Source: Gaoshiqia hydrogeniformans
GTDB taxonomy: Bacteria; Bacteroidota; Bacteroidia; Bacteroidales; Prolixibacteraceae
Direction of reading: 5' to 3'
Assembly (NCBI RefSeq): GCF_049347105.1
Contig: NZ_CP186334.1
Span: 4,526,001 to 4,590,000 of the forward strand
Length of the DNA stretch: 64,000 nt
Shown: positions 8,752-16,842 of the stretch, piece by piece
Numbering within the stretch: the stretch's first letter is position 1
How the letters are laid out: every line of letters starts with the position of its first letter
Translations under genes and position numbers: made by a program
Notes under the pieces: generated by a model
The model's input: the letters and a program-made list of their open reading frames with translations, nothing else
What the model was told of the DNA's origin: nothing
Databases searched by the model: none

Positions 8752-9258
8752 TTACTTGATGGCTACCTGGCGTTTAAAATCCATTTCCAGGGAGATAAAG
8801 GTTTCAGTACGGGCAATTCCTTCAATTTCCTGCAAATCTTCATCAATCAGTTTCTTAAGGTGCTTGTTTGTTTTTGTCTGAATTTTGATGAAAATGGCGT
8901 ATTGACCTGTTGTATAGTGACATTCAACAATTTCGGGAATTGTGCGTAAAGCTTCCGCCACCTGGGTATGATACTTTGCTTTTTCAAGATAAATGCCCAT
9001 GTATGCGCAGGTATTATAACCCAGCTTCGACGGATTGACAATAAATTCACTTCCGGAGACAACTCCCAGGTTTAAAAGCCGCTGTACACGCTGGTGAATT
9101 GCCGCACCGGAAACGCCGCATTCGCGGGCAACTTCGAGAAAGGGGATACGCGCGTTTTTGGTGATCAGGCGCAGAATTTTTTCGTCGAGCTCATCAATTT
9201 GCGGTAGCGGTTCAATATAATCTTGATTCATCATAGGAGTTAAAATTTTCTTTTTCAA
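8752..9258 (-). CDS. Lrp/AsnC family transcriptional regulator (copy 2, beside amt)
   Basis: This 168-residue paralogue of the lrp gene at 6486-6953 has the same architecture: an AsnC helix-turn-helix (LDEKILRLITKNARIPF; VSGAAIHQRVQRL) followed by a RAM domain (VECHYTTGQYAIFIKIQT; TETFISLEMDFKRQV). The start at 9258 gives a basic MKKKILTP lead; a start at 9234 (MMNQDY) is equally plausible because homology begins around residue 20. It is convergent with amt and has its own terminator. Two related regulators bracketing a transporter suggest local duplication and possibly heteromeric or opposing control of ammonium uptake or amino acid metabolism, which is inference. Confidence 0.9.
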   Translation of the reverse strand: MKKKILTPMMNQDYIEPLPQIDELDEKILRLITKNARIPFLEVARECGVSGAAIHQRVQRLLNLGVVSGSEFIVNPSKLGYNTCAYMGIYLEKAKYHTQVAEALRTIPEIVECHYTTGQYAIFIKIQTKTNKHLKKLIDEDLQEIEGIARTETFISLEMDFKRQVAIK

Positions 9259-9456
9259 AATTTATTAACGTAAATGTACTAAAAAATGACATTTGCTAAT
9301 AATAATAGTTTTAAAACACATTGTTTGTAATAAATTGAAAGTATTTTCATCAATTTGATAAAAATCTCTAGTCAATTTCGGGCAGCAAATGTAGAATATT
9401 TTTTTCTATTTCTCAATGATAATTGAAGTTCCCCACGCGAATATCATTTGAAGTTA

Positions 9457-10725
9457 TTAACTATTTTTTGATGCTGTTTGTCTGATGAAATTGCTGATAT
9501 CGTTCCCGCTTGGGTTTTGGAAGACATGTAAATCAAATTCAGGCAGAATCGCGAGTATGTGGTCGAAGATATCCGACTGAATTCCCTCATAATTAGCCCA
9601 TTGCTGGTCTCTGCTGAAAACATAGATTTCGAGGGGGATTCCTTTTTCTGTTGGTTGCAATTGCCTGACCAGAAAGGTCATTTCCTGGTGTATATTCGGA
9701 TTTTGGCGCAAATAGGCTTGCAGGTATGCCCTGAATATGCCAAGATTGGTTTGCCGGCGGCCGTTAAACAAATCTCCTTCATCAAGTTGAAGTTTTTGAT
9801 TGTATGATGCAATGTCAGCTTCTTTCCGGGCGATATAATCTTTCAGCAGGTGAAACCGGCTGAGTTTTTCCAATAATTTCTGATCACAAAAACGGACGCT
9901 TTTCATATCAATATTGATCGACCGTTTGATCCTCCTCCCTCCCGATTCTTCCATGCCTGCCCAGTTGTTAAACGACTCGGAAACCAGGGCGTAAGTAGGT
10001 ATGGTGGTGATGGTTTTATCCCAATTCTGAACCTTGACGGTTGTCAGGCTGATATCAATGACCGTTCCGTCGGCCCGGTGCGAGGGCATTTCGATCCAAT
10101 CGCCCGGTTTCAGCATATTATTCATCGATAGCTGGATACTGGCCACAAAACCGAGAATAGTGTCTTTAAAAATCAAAAGCAAAACGGCAGCCATTGCCCC
10201 CAATCCGGCAAACAGGCCCAAGGGCGATTTGTTGATCAGGATACTGATAACAATGATGGTTGATATGAAAATAAATAGAATCTGGAGTAGTTGGATGTAG
10301 CCTTTAATCGGACGTGTTGCGGCATAGGGGGTGGTTTGGTAAATATCGTTAATCACGTTGGCCGTGCTTACCACCGCGATAGTAAAGATGCAAACAAAAT
10401 AGATCCGGGATAAGCCGTTTAAGACGGCGGAAACCGGTTCAATTTCTGAAAAACCCGACGACGAGTAGATGATAAAAGCAGAGGGAAGATGGGCCAGAAT
10501 GCTGAAAACCTTTCGTTTAATCAGAAAGTCGTCCCATTCGGTTTTTGTTCTTTTAATGAAATGGTAAATCATTCGGATGATTACCACACGGGTAAGCATT
10601 TGAACCAGGGCTGATACCAGAAAAAGAACGACCAGGGAAACAGCGATGGCCAAAATTATGGTCCAGTCGTCCGTAAAATTCAATTGCTGAAATAAATCAA
10701 TGAAAATGTCTTTTAATTGCTTCAT
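9457..10725 (-). CDS. MscS-family mechanosensitive ion channel (YbdG-like)
   Basis: The 422-residue membrane protein has about five N-terminal membrane segments (residues about 20-190) leading into an MscS pore helix and beta domain. Landmarks are GLFAGLGAMAAVLLLIFKDTILGFVA, the beta-domain loop LKPGDWIEMP, DGTVIDISLTTVKVQNWD, and TIPTYALVSESFNNW. The long soluble C-terminal region with GGRRIKRSINIDM and EIYVFSRDQQWANYE is characteristic of the YbdG/MscM-type subgroup. These channels open under hypo-osmotic membrane tension. It is divergent from the M64 peptidase gene with 74 bases between them. Confidence 0.92.
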   Translation of the reverse strand: MKQLKDIFIDLFQQLNFTDDWTIILAIAVSLVVLFLVSALVQMLTRVVIIRMIYHFIKRTKTEWDDFLIKRKVFSILAHLPSAFIIYSSSGFSEIEPVSAVLNGLSRIYFVCIFTIAVVSTANVINDIYQTTPYAATRPIKGYIQLLQILFIFISTIIVISILINKSPLGLFAGLGAMAAVLLLIFKDTILGFVASIQLSMNNMLKPGDWIEMPSHRADGTVIDISLTTVKVQNWDKTITTIPTYALVSESFNNWAGMEESGGRRIKRSINIDMKSVRFCDQKLLEKLSRFHLLKDYIARKEADIASYNQKLQLDEGDLFNGRRQTNLGIFRAYLQAYLRQNPNIHQEMTFLVRQLQPTEKGIPLEIYVFSRDQQWANYEGIQSDIFDHILAILPEFDLHVFQNPSGNDISNFIRQTASKNS

Positions 10726-10799
10726 CTTCGTGTTGCAGATCTTTTTTGAAAATTTGTAATTAGTTTTATAGTTTTAAAAACAATAAAAAAGCACGCCGT

Positions 10800-12077
10800 A
10801 TGAGGACATTATACGTTATACTTCTGCTGTTGGCAGCGCCTTGCCTGCTTTACGCAAAGGTAAATTATTCAACTTATTTTGAAAACAGTTCGCTTAGAAT
10901 TGACTACCTTCTGGGTGGTACCGACAGTTCTGCTGTGGTTTTTATTGAGCAAATGAAGAAGGAGCCTTATTACGGCGGATCGCATACCCGCCTGATTGAT
11001 GAGCAGGATTATGGGACTTACCGCTACCGGGTTTTTGATTTAAAGAGCGGCGGCTTGATTTTTTTAAAAGGTTTTTGCCCGCTTTTTCAGGAGTGGCAAA
11101 CAACCGGGGAGGCTAAAGAGATGAAGCGGAGTTATTACCAGGCAGCGGTAATTCCTTTTCCAAAAAACGAAATTCGTTTTACCATTGAGTACCGGGACTG
11201 GGAGGGAGAATATCGCGAATTGCTTTCACTGGAAATTAATCCGGACGACTATTTCATCCTGAGAGAAGCGTTGCCCGATTATGAAGTAAAAGAACTGCTG
11301 AAAAACGGGCGCCCCGATCAGAAAGTGGATGTGGTATTTTTGCCGGAAGGATATACCAGGGGAGAGATGCAAAAGTTTATGGCAGATGCGGAACGGATGG
11401 TTGAAATTTTGTTTAGCGCCCAGCCGTTCAGTCAGCATAAACAGGATTTTAATATTTATGCCGTAAATGTTCCTTCGCTGCAGTCGGGAACCGATATTCC
11501 CGGAGAAAATATATACAGGAATACGGCTTTTGGATCTACCTTTTACACCTTCGATACGCCCCGGTACCTGACTACCAAAGAAATGAAACCCGTTTACGAT
11601 GCGGCGGCATTGGTTCCTTACGATCACATCTGCGTGTTGGTGAACAGTGAACAGTATGGCGGCGGCGGTTTTTATAATTTCCTCACCATAACGACAGTTG
11701 ACCATGCGAAATCGCCCGAGGTGATGGTCCATGAATTTGGCCACGGCTTTGCCGGTCTGGCCGATGAGTATTATTCGTCGGCTGTTGCTTACGATGAGTT
11801 TTATAATAAAAAACTGGAACCCTGGGAGCCCAATATTACAACGCTGGTAAATTTTGACAGCAAATGGAAAGATTTGCTTGACAGCGAAATGCCGGTACCA
11901 ACGCCACGCGAAAATAAGTTTTCGAAGATTGTAGGTGTATTTGAAGGCGGCGGCTATTCAGATAAGGGAATTTACAGTCCGGTGATGGATTGCCGGATGA
12001 AAAGCAACGAAGCAAAAGGTTTTTGTCCTGTTTGTGTAAGGGCCATTGAGCAAACGATCCGCTGGCACTGCGAATAG
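10800..12077 (+). CDS. Peptidase M64 family (IgA-peptidase-like metallopeptidase), secreted
   Basis: The protein has 425 residues with a Sec signal peptide (MRTLYVILLLLAAPCLLYAK). The N-terminal part is the M64 N-terminal beta domain (FENSSLRIDYLLGGTDSSA). The catalytic domain carries VVFLPEGYTRGEMQKF and the zinc site HEFGHGFAGLADEYY near residue 314, i.e. HExxH with a downstream Asp-Glu. Cysteines in the C-terminal MDCRMKS and FCPVCVRA probably stabilise the fold. M64 members are secreted endopeptidases; the name comes from a Clostridium ramosum IgA protease, but related genes are widespread in Bacteroidota and the target here is unknown. It converges with the LOG-family gene, with only 3 bases between stops. 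Confidence 0.92.
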   Translation: MRTLYVILLLLAAPCLLYAKVNYSTYFENSSLRIDYLLGGTDSSAVVFIEQMKKEPYYGGSHTRLIDEQDYGTYRYRVFDLKSGGLIFLKGFCPLFQEWQTTGEAKEMKRSYYQAAVIPFPKNEIRFTIEYRDWEGEYRELLSLEINPDDYFILREALPDYEVKELLKNGRPDQKVDVVFLPEGYTRGEMQKFMADAERMVEILFSAQPFSQHKQDFNIYAVNVPSLQSGTDIPGENIYRNTAFGSTFYTFDTPRYLTTKEMKPVYDAAALVPYDHICVLVNSEQYGGGGFYNFLTITTVDHAKSPEVMVHEFGHGFAGLADEYYSSAVAYDEFYNKKLEPWEPNITTLVNFDSKWKDLLDSEMPVPTPRENKFSKIVGVFEGGGYSDKGIYSPVMDCRMKSNEAKGFCPVCVRAIEQTIRWHCE

Positions 12078-12080
12078 GAT

Positions 12081-12671
12081 TTACCGGTTATTTTCAGGCA
12101 CTTTGTACCACTTGTTTACCGGGGCAGGCGGCGTGTAAGAGGCCAGATAGCTGATGACCTCTTCGCTGTTCCGGGCAATATAATAAAGGTCGCGGTACGA
12201 GGGTTTGGCAAAATTTTCTTCGAATGAGCGTTCGAACTGACGGAATAAATCATTGTAAAAACCATTCGTATTCAGAAAAACGATGGCTTTATGGTGGTAG
12301 TCGAGTTGTTTTAAGGTGATTACTTCCAGTATTTCTTCCAGGGTGCCGAATCCGCCGGGAAGCGCGATAAATGCGTCTGCCAGTTCGCGCATGATGGCTT
12401 TACGTTCCATCATATCTTTCGAAACAATTAATTTTTGGGCATTCTCCGAAACCAGGTTGTGTCCTTTCAATTTTTCAGGGATCACGCCAATAGTTTTTGC
12501 GCCAGCTTCGGCTGCTGTTTCCAATACCCGTTCCATCAGGCCCACGTTGGCGCCGCCGTTAATCAGCGTTTGCCCGTTTTGACCGATCAGCCGGGCCAGT
12601 TTGATGGCTTCGTCCACGTATATCTGGTCAAGTGCGTTGCTTGACGATGAAAAGACACAGATTTTCATCAT
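12081..12671 (-). CDS. LOG family protein (TIGR00730), nucleoside 5'-monophosphate phosphoribohydrolase-like
   Basis: The 196-residue protein has a Rossmann-like fold with the LOG signatures GGANVGLMERVLETA and ALPGGFGTLEEILEV (PGGxGTxxE). Family members hydrolyse N6-modified or plain nucleoside monophosphates to base and ribose 5-phosphate, and were long misannotated as lysine decarboxylases. The second Met at 12668 (MKICVFSSSS) is an equally good start. It follows gyrB on the same strand after 67 bases that contain a hairpin. Confidence 0.88.
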   Translation of the reverse strand: MMKICVFSSSSNALDQIYVDEAIKLARLIGQNGQTLINGGANVGLMERVLETAAEAGAKTIGVIPEKLKGHNLVSENAQKLIVSKDMMERKAIMRELADAFIALPGGFGTLEEILEVITLKQLDYHHKAIVFLNTNGFYNDLFRQFERSFEENFAKPSYRDLYYIARNSEEVISYLASYTPPAPVNKWYKVPENNR

Positions 12672-12701
12672 AAATCAATTCTTAAGGGTTAGAAAGCAGA
12701 A

Positions 12702-12725
12702 TGCCACCCGGTTTGACGGATGGCA
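12702..12725 (-). terminator. Hairpin between gyrB and the LOG gene
   Basis: On the minus strand TGCCATCCG pairs with CGGGTGGCA (one G-U pair) around a six-base loop, 14 bases beyond the gyrB stop. The bases that follow are only moderately T-rich, so it may attenuate rather than fully terminate. Confidence 0.45.
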
Positions 12726-12738
12726 CCCTGGGTTTATT

Positions 12739-14709
12739 TTAGGCATCAATATTTGCGTAAATCGCGTGATCTTCGATAAACTGGCGGCGCGGCGGAACTT
12801 CGTCGCCCATCAGCATGCTGAAGATGTGATCGGCTTCTGCTGCATTTTCGATGGTTACCTGCCGTAAGGTCCGGCGTTCGGGGTCCATGGTGGTTTCCCA
12901 AAGCTGTTCGGCATTCATCTCTCCAAGACCTTTGTAGCGTTGGATATGCACCGACGATTCTTTTCCGTCGCCCAGTTCGTCAATCAGGCGCAGGCGTTGC
13001 TGTTCGTCCCAGGCGTATTGTTCGCGTTTGCCCCGTTTTACCAAATAGAGCGGCGGAGTGGCAATGTAAAGGTGACCGTCTTTAATCAACTCCCTCATAT
13101 AGCGGAAGAAGAAGGTCATGATCAGCGTGTCAATGTGGCTTCCGTCCACATCGGCATCGGTCATGATGATGATCTTGTGATAACGCAATTTCTCCAGGTT
13201 GGCCGCTTTCGAGTCTTCTTCTGTCCCGATGGTTACGCCCAATGCCGTGAAGATATTGCGGATTTCTTCACTCTCATAAACTTTATGCTGCATCGCCTTT
13301 TCAACGTTCAGGATTTTACCGCGTAAGGGCAGGATGGCCTGAAAACGGCGGTTTCGTCCTTGTTTGGCCGTGCCGCCTGCCGAATCGCCCTCTACCAGAA
13401 AAATTTCACAGGCTGCCGGATCTTTGTCTGAACAGTCGGCCAGCTTACCAGGCAGCCCACCTCCCGAAAGGACATTTTTACGCTGAACCAGTTCGCGCGC
13501 TTTACGGGCAGCGTGGCGGGCCTGGGCGGCCAGGATGACCTTGTTGACAATGGCTTTTGCCGATTTCGGGTTTTCTTCCAGGTAATTTGAAAGCATCTCG
13601 CTCACCGCCTGATCAACTGGTTGGCTGATTTCGGAGTTGCCCAGCTTGGTTTTTGTCTGACCTTCAAATTGCGGTTCCTGCACTTTAACCGAGATCACAG
13701 CAGTCAAGCCTTCGCGAAAGTCATCGCCGCTGATGTCGAACTTCAGCTTGCTGAGCATGCCCGATGTTTCGGCATAATTCTTCAAGGTACGGGTCAGCCC
13801 CCTGCGAAAACCAGTCAGGTGTGTCCCGCCTTCTATGGTGTTGATGTTGTTTACGTACGAATGGATGTTTTCGGTAAACGAGGTATTGTAATGCAAGGCA
13901 ATCTCGACAGGTACATCGCCTTTTTCCGACGAAATATGAATGGTTTCATCAATCAGCCGTTCGCGGGTGGCATCCAGGTATTCGACAAACTCTTTAAGGC
14001 CTTCTTTCGAATAAAACCGTTCGAATTTGGGATTACCCTCTTCGTCGATTTGACGCAGATCAAGTAAACTCAAATTGATCCCGGCATTCAGGAACGCGAG
14101 TTCACGCAAGCGGGCCGAAAGAATTTCGTACTTGTAAACTGTTGTCAGAAAGATGCTATTGTCGGGTTTGAACGTGACATGCGTGCCGGTTTTGTCGGTT
14201 TCGCCAACGATCTTTGCGGCATAAAGCGGTTTCCCGATGCTGAATTCCTGCATCCAGATTTTTCCTTCCCGGAAAACTTCAACCTTGAGGTGAATCGACA
14301 GGGCATTTACGCACGAAACACCCACGCCGTGCAAACCCCCGGATACTTTATAGCTGTCTTTATCGAATTTACCGCCGGCATGAAGCACGGTCATAACCAC
14401 TTCGAGCGCCGACCGGTTTTCTTTGGTGTGAATTTCGGTAGGAATACCACGGCCGTTATCTTTGACCGTGATGGAATTATCTTCATTTATGATGACTTCA
14501 ATGTTGTCGCAGTAACCTGCCAACGCTTCGTCAATCGAATTGTCAATCACCTCGTAAACCAGGTGGTGAAGTCCTTTTTCGTTTACATCGCCAATATACA
14601 TCGCCGGACGTTTCCTGACGGCTTCCAAACCTTCCAGTACCTGAATACTGTCTGCCGAATAATTGCCGTTTCCGTTTCCGCTTACTGACTTGTTCTCTAA
14701 TTCGCTCAT
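12739..14709 (-). CDS. gyrB: DNA gyrase subunit B
   Basis: This 656-residue type II topoisomerase subunit is the ATPase and DNA-gating partner of GyrA that introduces negative supercoils. The GHKL ATPase domain shows VRKRPAMYIGD, VIDNSIDEALAGY, DNGRGIPTEIH and GGLHGVGVSCVNALS. The transducer contains the QTKTKLGNSE region. The Toprim domain carries the EGDSAGG motif and DADVDGSHI, and the C-terminus ends with QRYKGLGEMNAEQLWETTM and DEVPPRRQFIE, which favours GyrB over ParE. A Ser/Gly/Asn-rich leader of about 15 residues precedes the conserved part. A promoter-like pair is seen about 190 bases upstream. Confidence 0.97.
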   Translation of the reverse strand: MSELENKSVSGNGNGNYSADSIQVLEGLEAVRKRPAMYIGDVNEKGLHHLVYEVIDNSIDEALAGYCDNIEVIINEDNSITVKDNGRGIPTEIHTKENRSALEVVMTVLHAGGKFDKDSYKVSGGLHGVGVSCVNALSIHLKVEVFREGKIWMQEFSIGKPLYAAKIVGETDKTGTHVTFKPDNSIFLTTVYKYEILSARLRELAFLNAGINLSLLDLRQIDEEGNPKFERFYSKEGLKEFVEYLDATRERLIDETIHISSEKGDVPVEIALHYNTSFTENIHSYVNNINTIEGGTHLTGFRRGLTRTLKNYAETSGMLSKLKFDISGDDFREGLTAVISVKVQEPQFEGQTKTKLGNSEISQPVDQAVSEMLSNYLEENPKSAKAIVNKVILAAQARHAARKARELVQRKNVLSGGGLPGKLADCSDKDPAACEIFLVEGDSAGGTAKQGRNRRFQAILPLRGKILNVEKAMQHKVYESEEIRNIFTALGVTIGTEEDSKAANLEKLRYHKIIIMTDADVDGSHIDTLIMTFFFRYMRELIKDGHLYIATPPLYLVKRGKREQYAWDEQQRLRLIDELGDGKESSVHIQRYKGLGEMNAEQLWETTMDPERRTLRQVTIENAAEADHIFSMLMGDEVPPRRQFIEDHAIYANIDA

Positions 14710-15055
14710 CTATTTTTACTTGTTTGGTTTATTCAAAATCTGTTTTTGCTCATCCTTTTCAGGAGACGGGCAACCTGTATTCATTTCGGAAAAATAATCG
14801 CCAAAATTCCTTTTTAAAGTTTGGGTTGATGTTTGAACAGGTGAATGATTATCAGTTATATAATCAATAGTCATCGCCTCTTGCGCACAACATGCAAATA
14901 TAGCAAAAATATGCTAAAAGCAATCAGGAATTTCCGGATTACTTCTCAAAGTTTTCAACAGATAGTTGAAAATTAATATCTTGTAAATCAGTTAGTTGAA
15001 GGTCTGACTTTTGTATGTCTTTCAGATTTTTCTTCTTGTAAAACGTTTAGTTAAA
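14710..15055. other. Leader and promoter region upstream of gyrB
   Basis: About 345 bases lie between gyrB and the 3' end of the barrel gene, both on the minus strand. No gene is evident. The gyrB promoter candidate sits at 14895-14923. The remainder is AT-rich and includes repeated AGTTGAA-type words at about 14963-15000 with no clear structure. No T-run terminator for the barrel gene stands out. Confidence 0.5.
14895..14923 (-). promoter_or_regulatory. Promoter candidate for gyrB
   Basis: On the minus strand TATATTTG (14902-14895) matches the TAnnTTTG -7 element, and TTG (14923-14921) lies 18 bases upstream as a -33 element. It would yield a leader of about 180 nt to the gyrB start. Confidence 0.55.
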
Positions 15056-16825
15056 TCAGAAGGAAAAACTGAGTCCTACAAGCAGGTTTAAACCCTTGTT
15101 TGCATAGCCCAGCCAGCTTTCATATTTCTGAAATGAAAAGTTATTGACCTGTCCCCAAAAGTTAAGGTTCTTTGAGTACTGATAGTTCAGTCCAAAGTTC
15201 AGATCGAGAACCGGTTCAAGGGTAAATACCGTTTGTTCAAGCCCGCTGGGTTCGGTTGCGCCCTCAGTGTCGTACACCGAAGTCCGGATGAGCGCTTTCC
15301 GTTCGCTGATCACATTAATGTCGGCGGTGATGCTCAAGGGGCCGTTGGGCCTGAAGTTGAGCGATGTGGTTGCTTCGTAGGCCGGTTTATGCCAGGCTTC
15401 GTCCAGCGTGTTCATGTTGTAGGAATGGAATTTTCCTTTCAGCAACAAACTTACCTGATCGGTAGCGGCATAGAACAACTCCGCCCCGATGGTCAGTTGG
15501 TTCAGCTTGTCATAAAGCACGTCAAAGGTATTTGAACGCGTGGTTTCGCCGGTCGACAGGATCCGGCTGTCGTTTAAAATATAGAAATGCTGGTCTTTAA
15601 TATTGGCATAGTCGATCCGGGACCCCAAATGAAAACGCGGACTAAGCTTGCTTCTGACGCCTCCGGTCAGGATATACCGGTATTTGGCGTTTTTGATATC
15701 GTGATACGGGTTGACAAACTGATTTTCGGCGGCAACCGCTGAATAATGGTTATGCGCCAGGTATCCGTCAAGGCCGGCATAAAGGGTCAGTACATCCTGA
15801 ATCGGGAACCATTCTCCCTTCACATTTGGGGTCAACAGGTAATCGCCGTCGGTATCGCTGTCAGTGACCGAATAGCTGTTAATTCCGACCCGCAAACTGG
15901 CGATATCGCCTTCAAAGAAAACCGACGGTTTAAGTGTTAAGATCATTTCCTGCCTGTTTCCAAAGCCGTTGTAGGTTTGGTTTAAGATACTGTCGGCATT
16001 AACGAAGGTTAAACCGATGCCAAGCTGCCCCGTAAACAGTTCCAGCTTTTTGTCGAGTAAACCGTTCAGTTTTACCAGGTGTTCCTTTTGCCCGGTTTTC
16101 GTACCAAAATACTGGTAATTAAACCCGCTTTTGAAGCGAAAGTCGGCCTTCGGGTCTTCGTTTCCCGTTAGCCCGAGACTCAGCCCTCCCCGCGAAAAAG
16201 ATTGTTTGGCGTCCCACAAGGGGAAAATGGCGTTTTTAGCTGTATTTGAAAGCGAATCGCCGGCATAGCCGTAATAGCGGAATGCTTTCTGTTCGAAAAA
16301 CACCTTAGTTGACAGGGTTGATTTTCCGATGACGTGTTTCGTATAAAATTCAGCCAGGTTGTCACTGTGCGGCGCTTTCACTTTATCGTCGTTCAGTAAC
16401 TTGATCTTCCCGTTCGACGAGAGGTGCCTGAGGTGCAGGCCCAGGGTGGTGTTTTTGGACGGTTGACCATTCAAAAACAGCTCGCCGTAAGGAGTTTGGT
16501 AGTTCCCGATACCGGCTTTCACCATGCCGGTTGTTAACTTTTCTTTTGGCTCCCGGGTCATCTGCGCTGCCTGTACCGGTTCAACCGTAAAGGTGGTGAA
16601 CACCGGCTGCGGGTTGATTCGGTATTCAAATGTCGGTTTTTCGGTATTTCCCGGGTTGATTTGCGGAATATCGTTGATTTTGAAAGCATCCGAGATGCTT
16701 GGCTGGTAGGCCTTCACCACTTCAACTTCTTTGTGCAGTTGGGTCGTATCTTTCTGCGCCAGGGCATGTCCGGTTAAACCGATAAAGACTGACAGAAATA
16801 TATATTTGTTGAATGAGCTTCTCAT
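15056..16825 (-). CDS. Outer-membrane beta-barrel protein (TonB-dependent-receptor-like, no plug domain)
   Basis: The 589-residue protein has a Sec signal peptide (MRSSFNKYIFLSVFIGLTGHALAQ), a short periplasmic segment (EVEVVKAYQPSISDAFKIND), then many alternating beta strands ending in the aromatic C-terminus LLVGLSFSF expected of a barrel. I see no TonB plug motif and the length is short for a receptor, so it is probably a plugless barrel. The start of the mature protein (VVKAYQPSISDAFKI) is a recognisable block of a conserved Bacteroidota barrel family found beside TPR proteins. It lies 17 bases after the TPR gene, so the two are probably one operon and may act together at the outer membrane. 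The function is unknown. Confidence 0.75.
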   Translation of the reverse strand: MRSSFNKYIFLSVFIGLTGHALAQKDTTQLHKEVEVVKAYQPSISDAFKINDIPQINPGNTEKPTFEYRINPQPVFTTFTVEPVQAAQMTREPKEKLTTGMVKAGIGNYQTPYGELFLNGQPSKNTTLGLHLRHLSSNGKIKLLNDDKVKAPHSDNLAEFYTKHVIGKSTLSTKVFFEQKAFRYYGYAGDSLSNTAKNAIFPLWDAKQSFSRGGLSLGLTGNEDPKADFRFKSGFNYQYFGTKTGQKEHLVKLNGLLDKKLELFTGQLGIGLTFVNADSILNQTYNGFGNRQEMILTLKPSVFFEGDIASLRVGINSYSVTDSDTDGDYLLTPNVKGEWFPIQDVLTLYAGLDGYLAHNHYSAVAAENQFVNPYHDIKNAKYRYILTGGVRSKLSPRFHLGSRIDYANIKDQHFYILNDSRILSTGETTRSNTFDVLYDKLNQLTIGAELFYAATDQVSLLLKGKFHSYNMNTLDEAWHKPAYEATTSLNFRPNGPLSITADINVISERKALIRTSVYDTEGATEPSGLEQTVFTLEPVLDLNFGLNYQYSKNLNFWGQVNNFSFQKYESWLGYANKGLNLLVGLSFSF

Positions 16826-16842
16826 AATCGTCTCTTTTTGAA

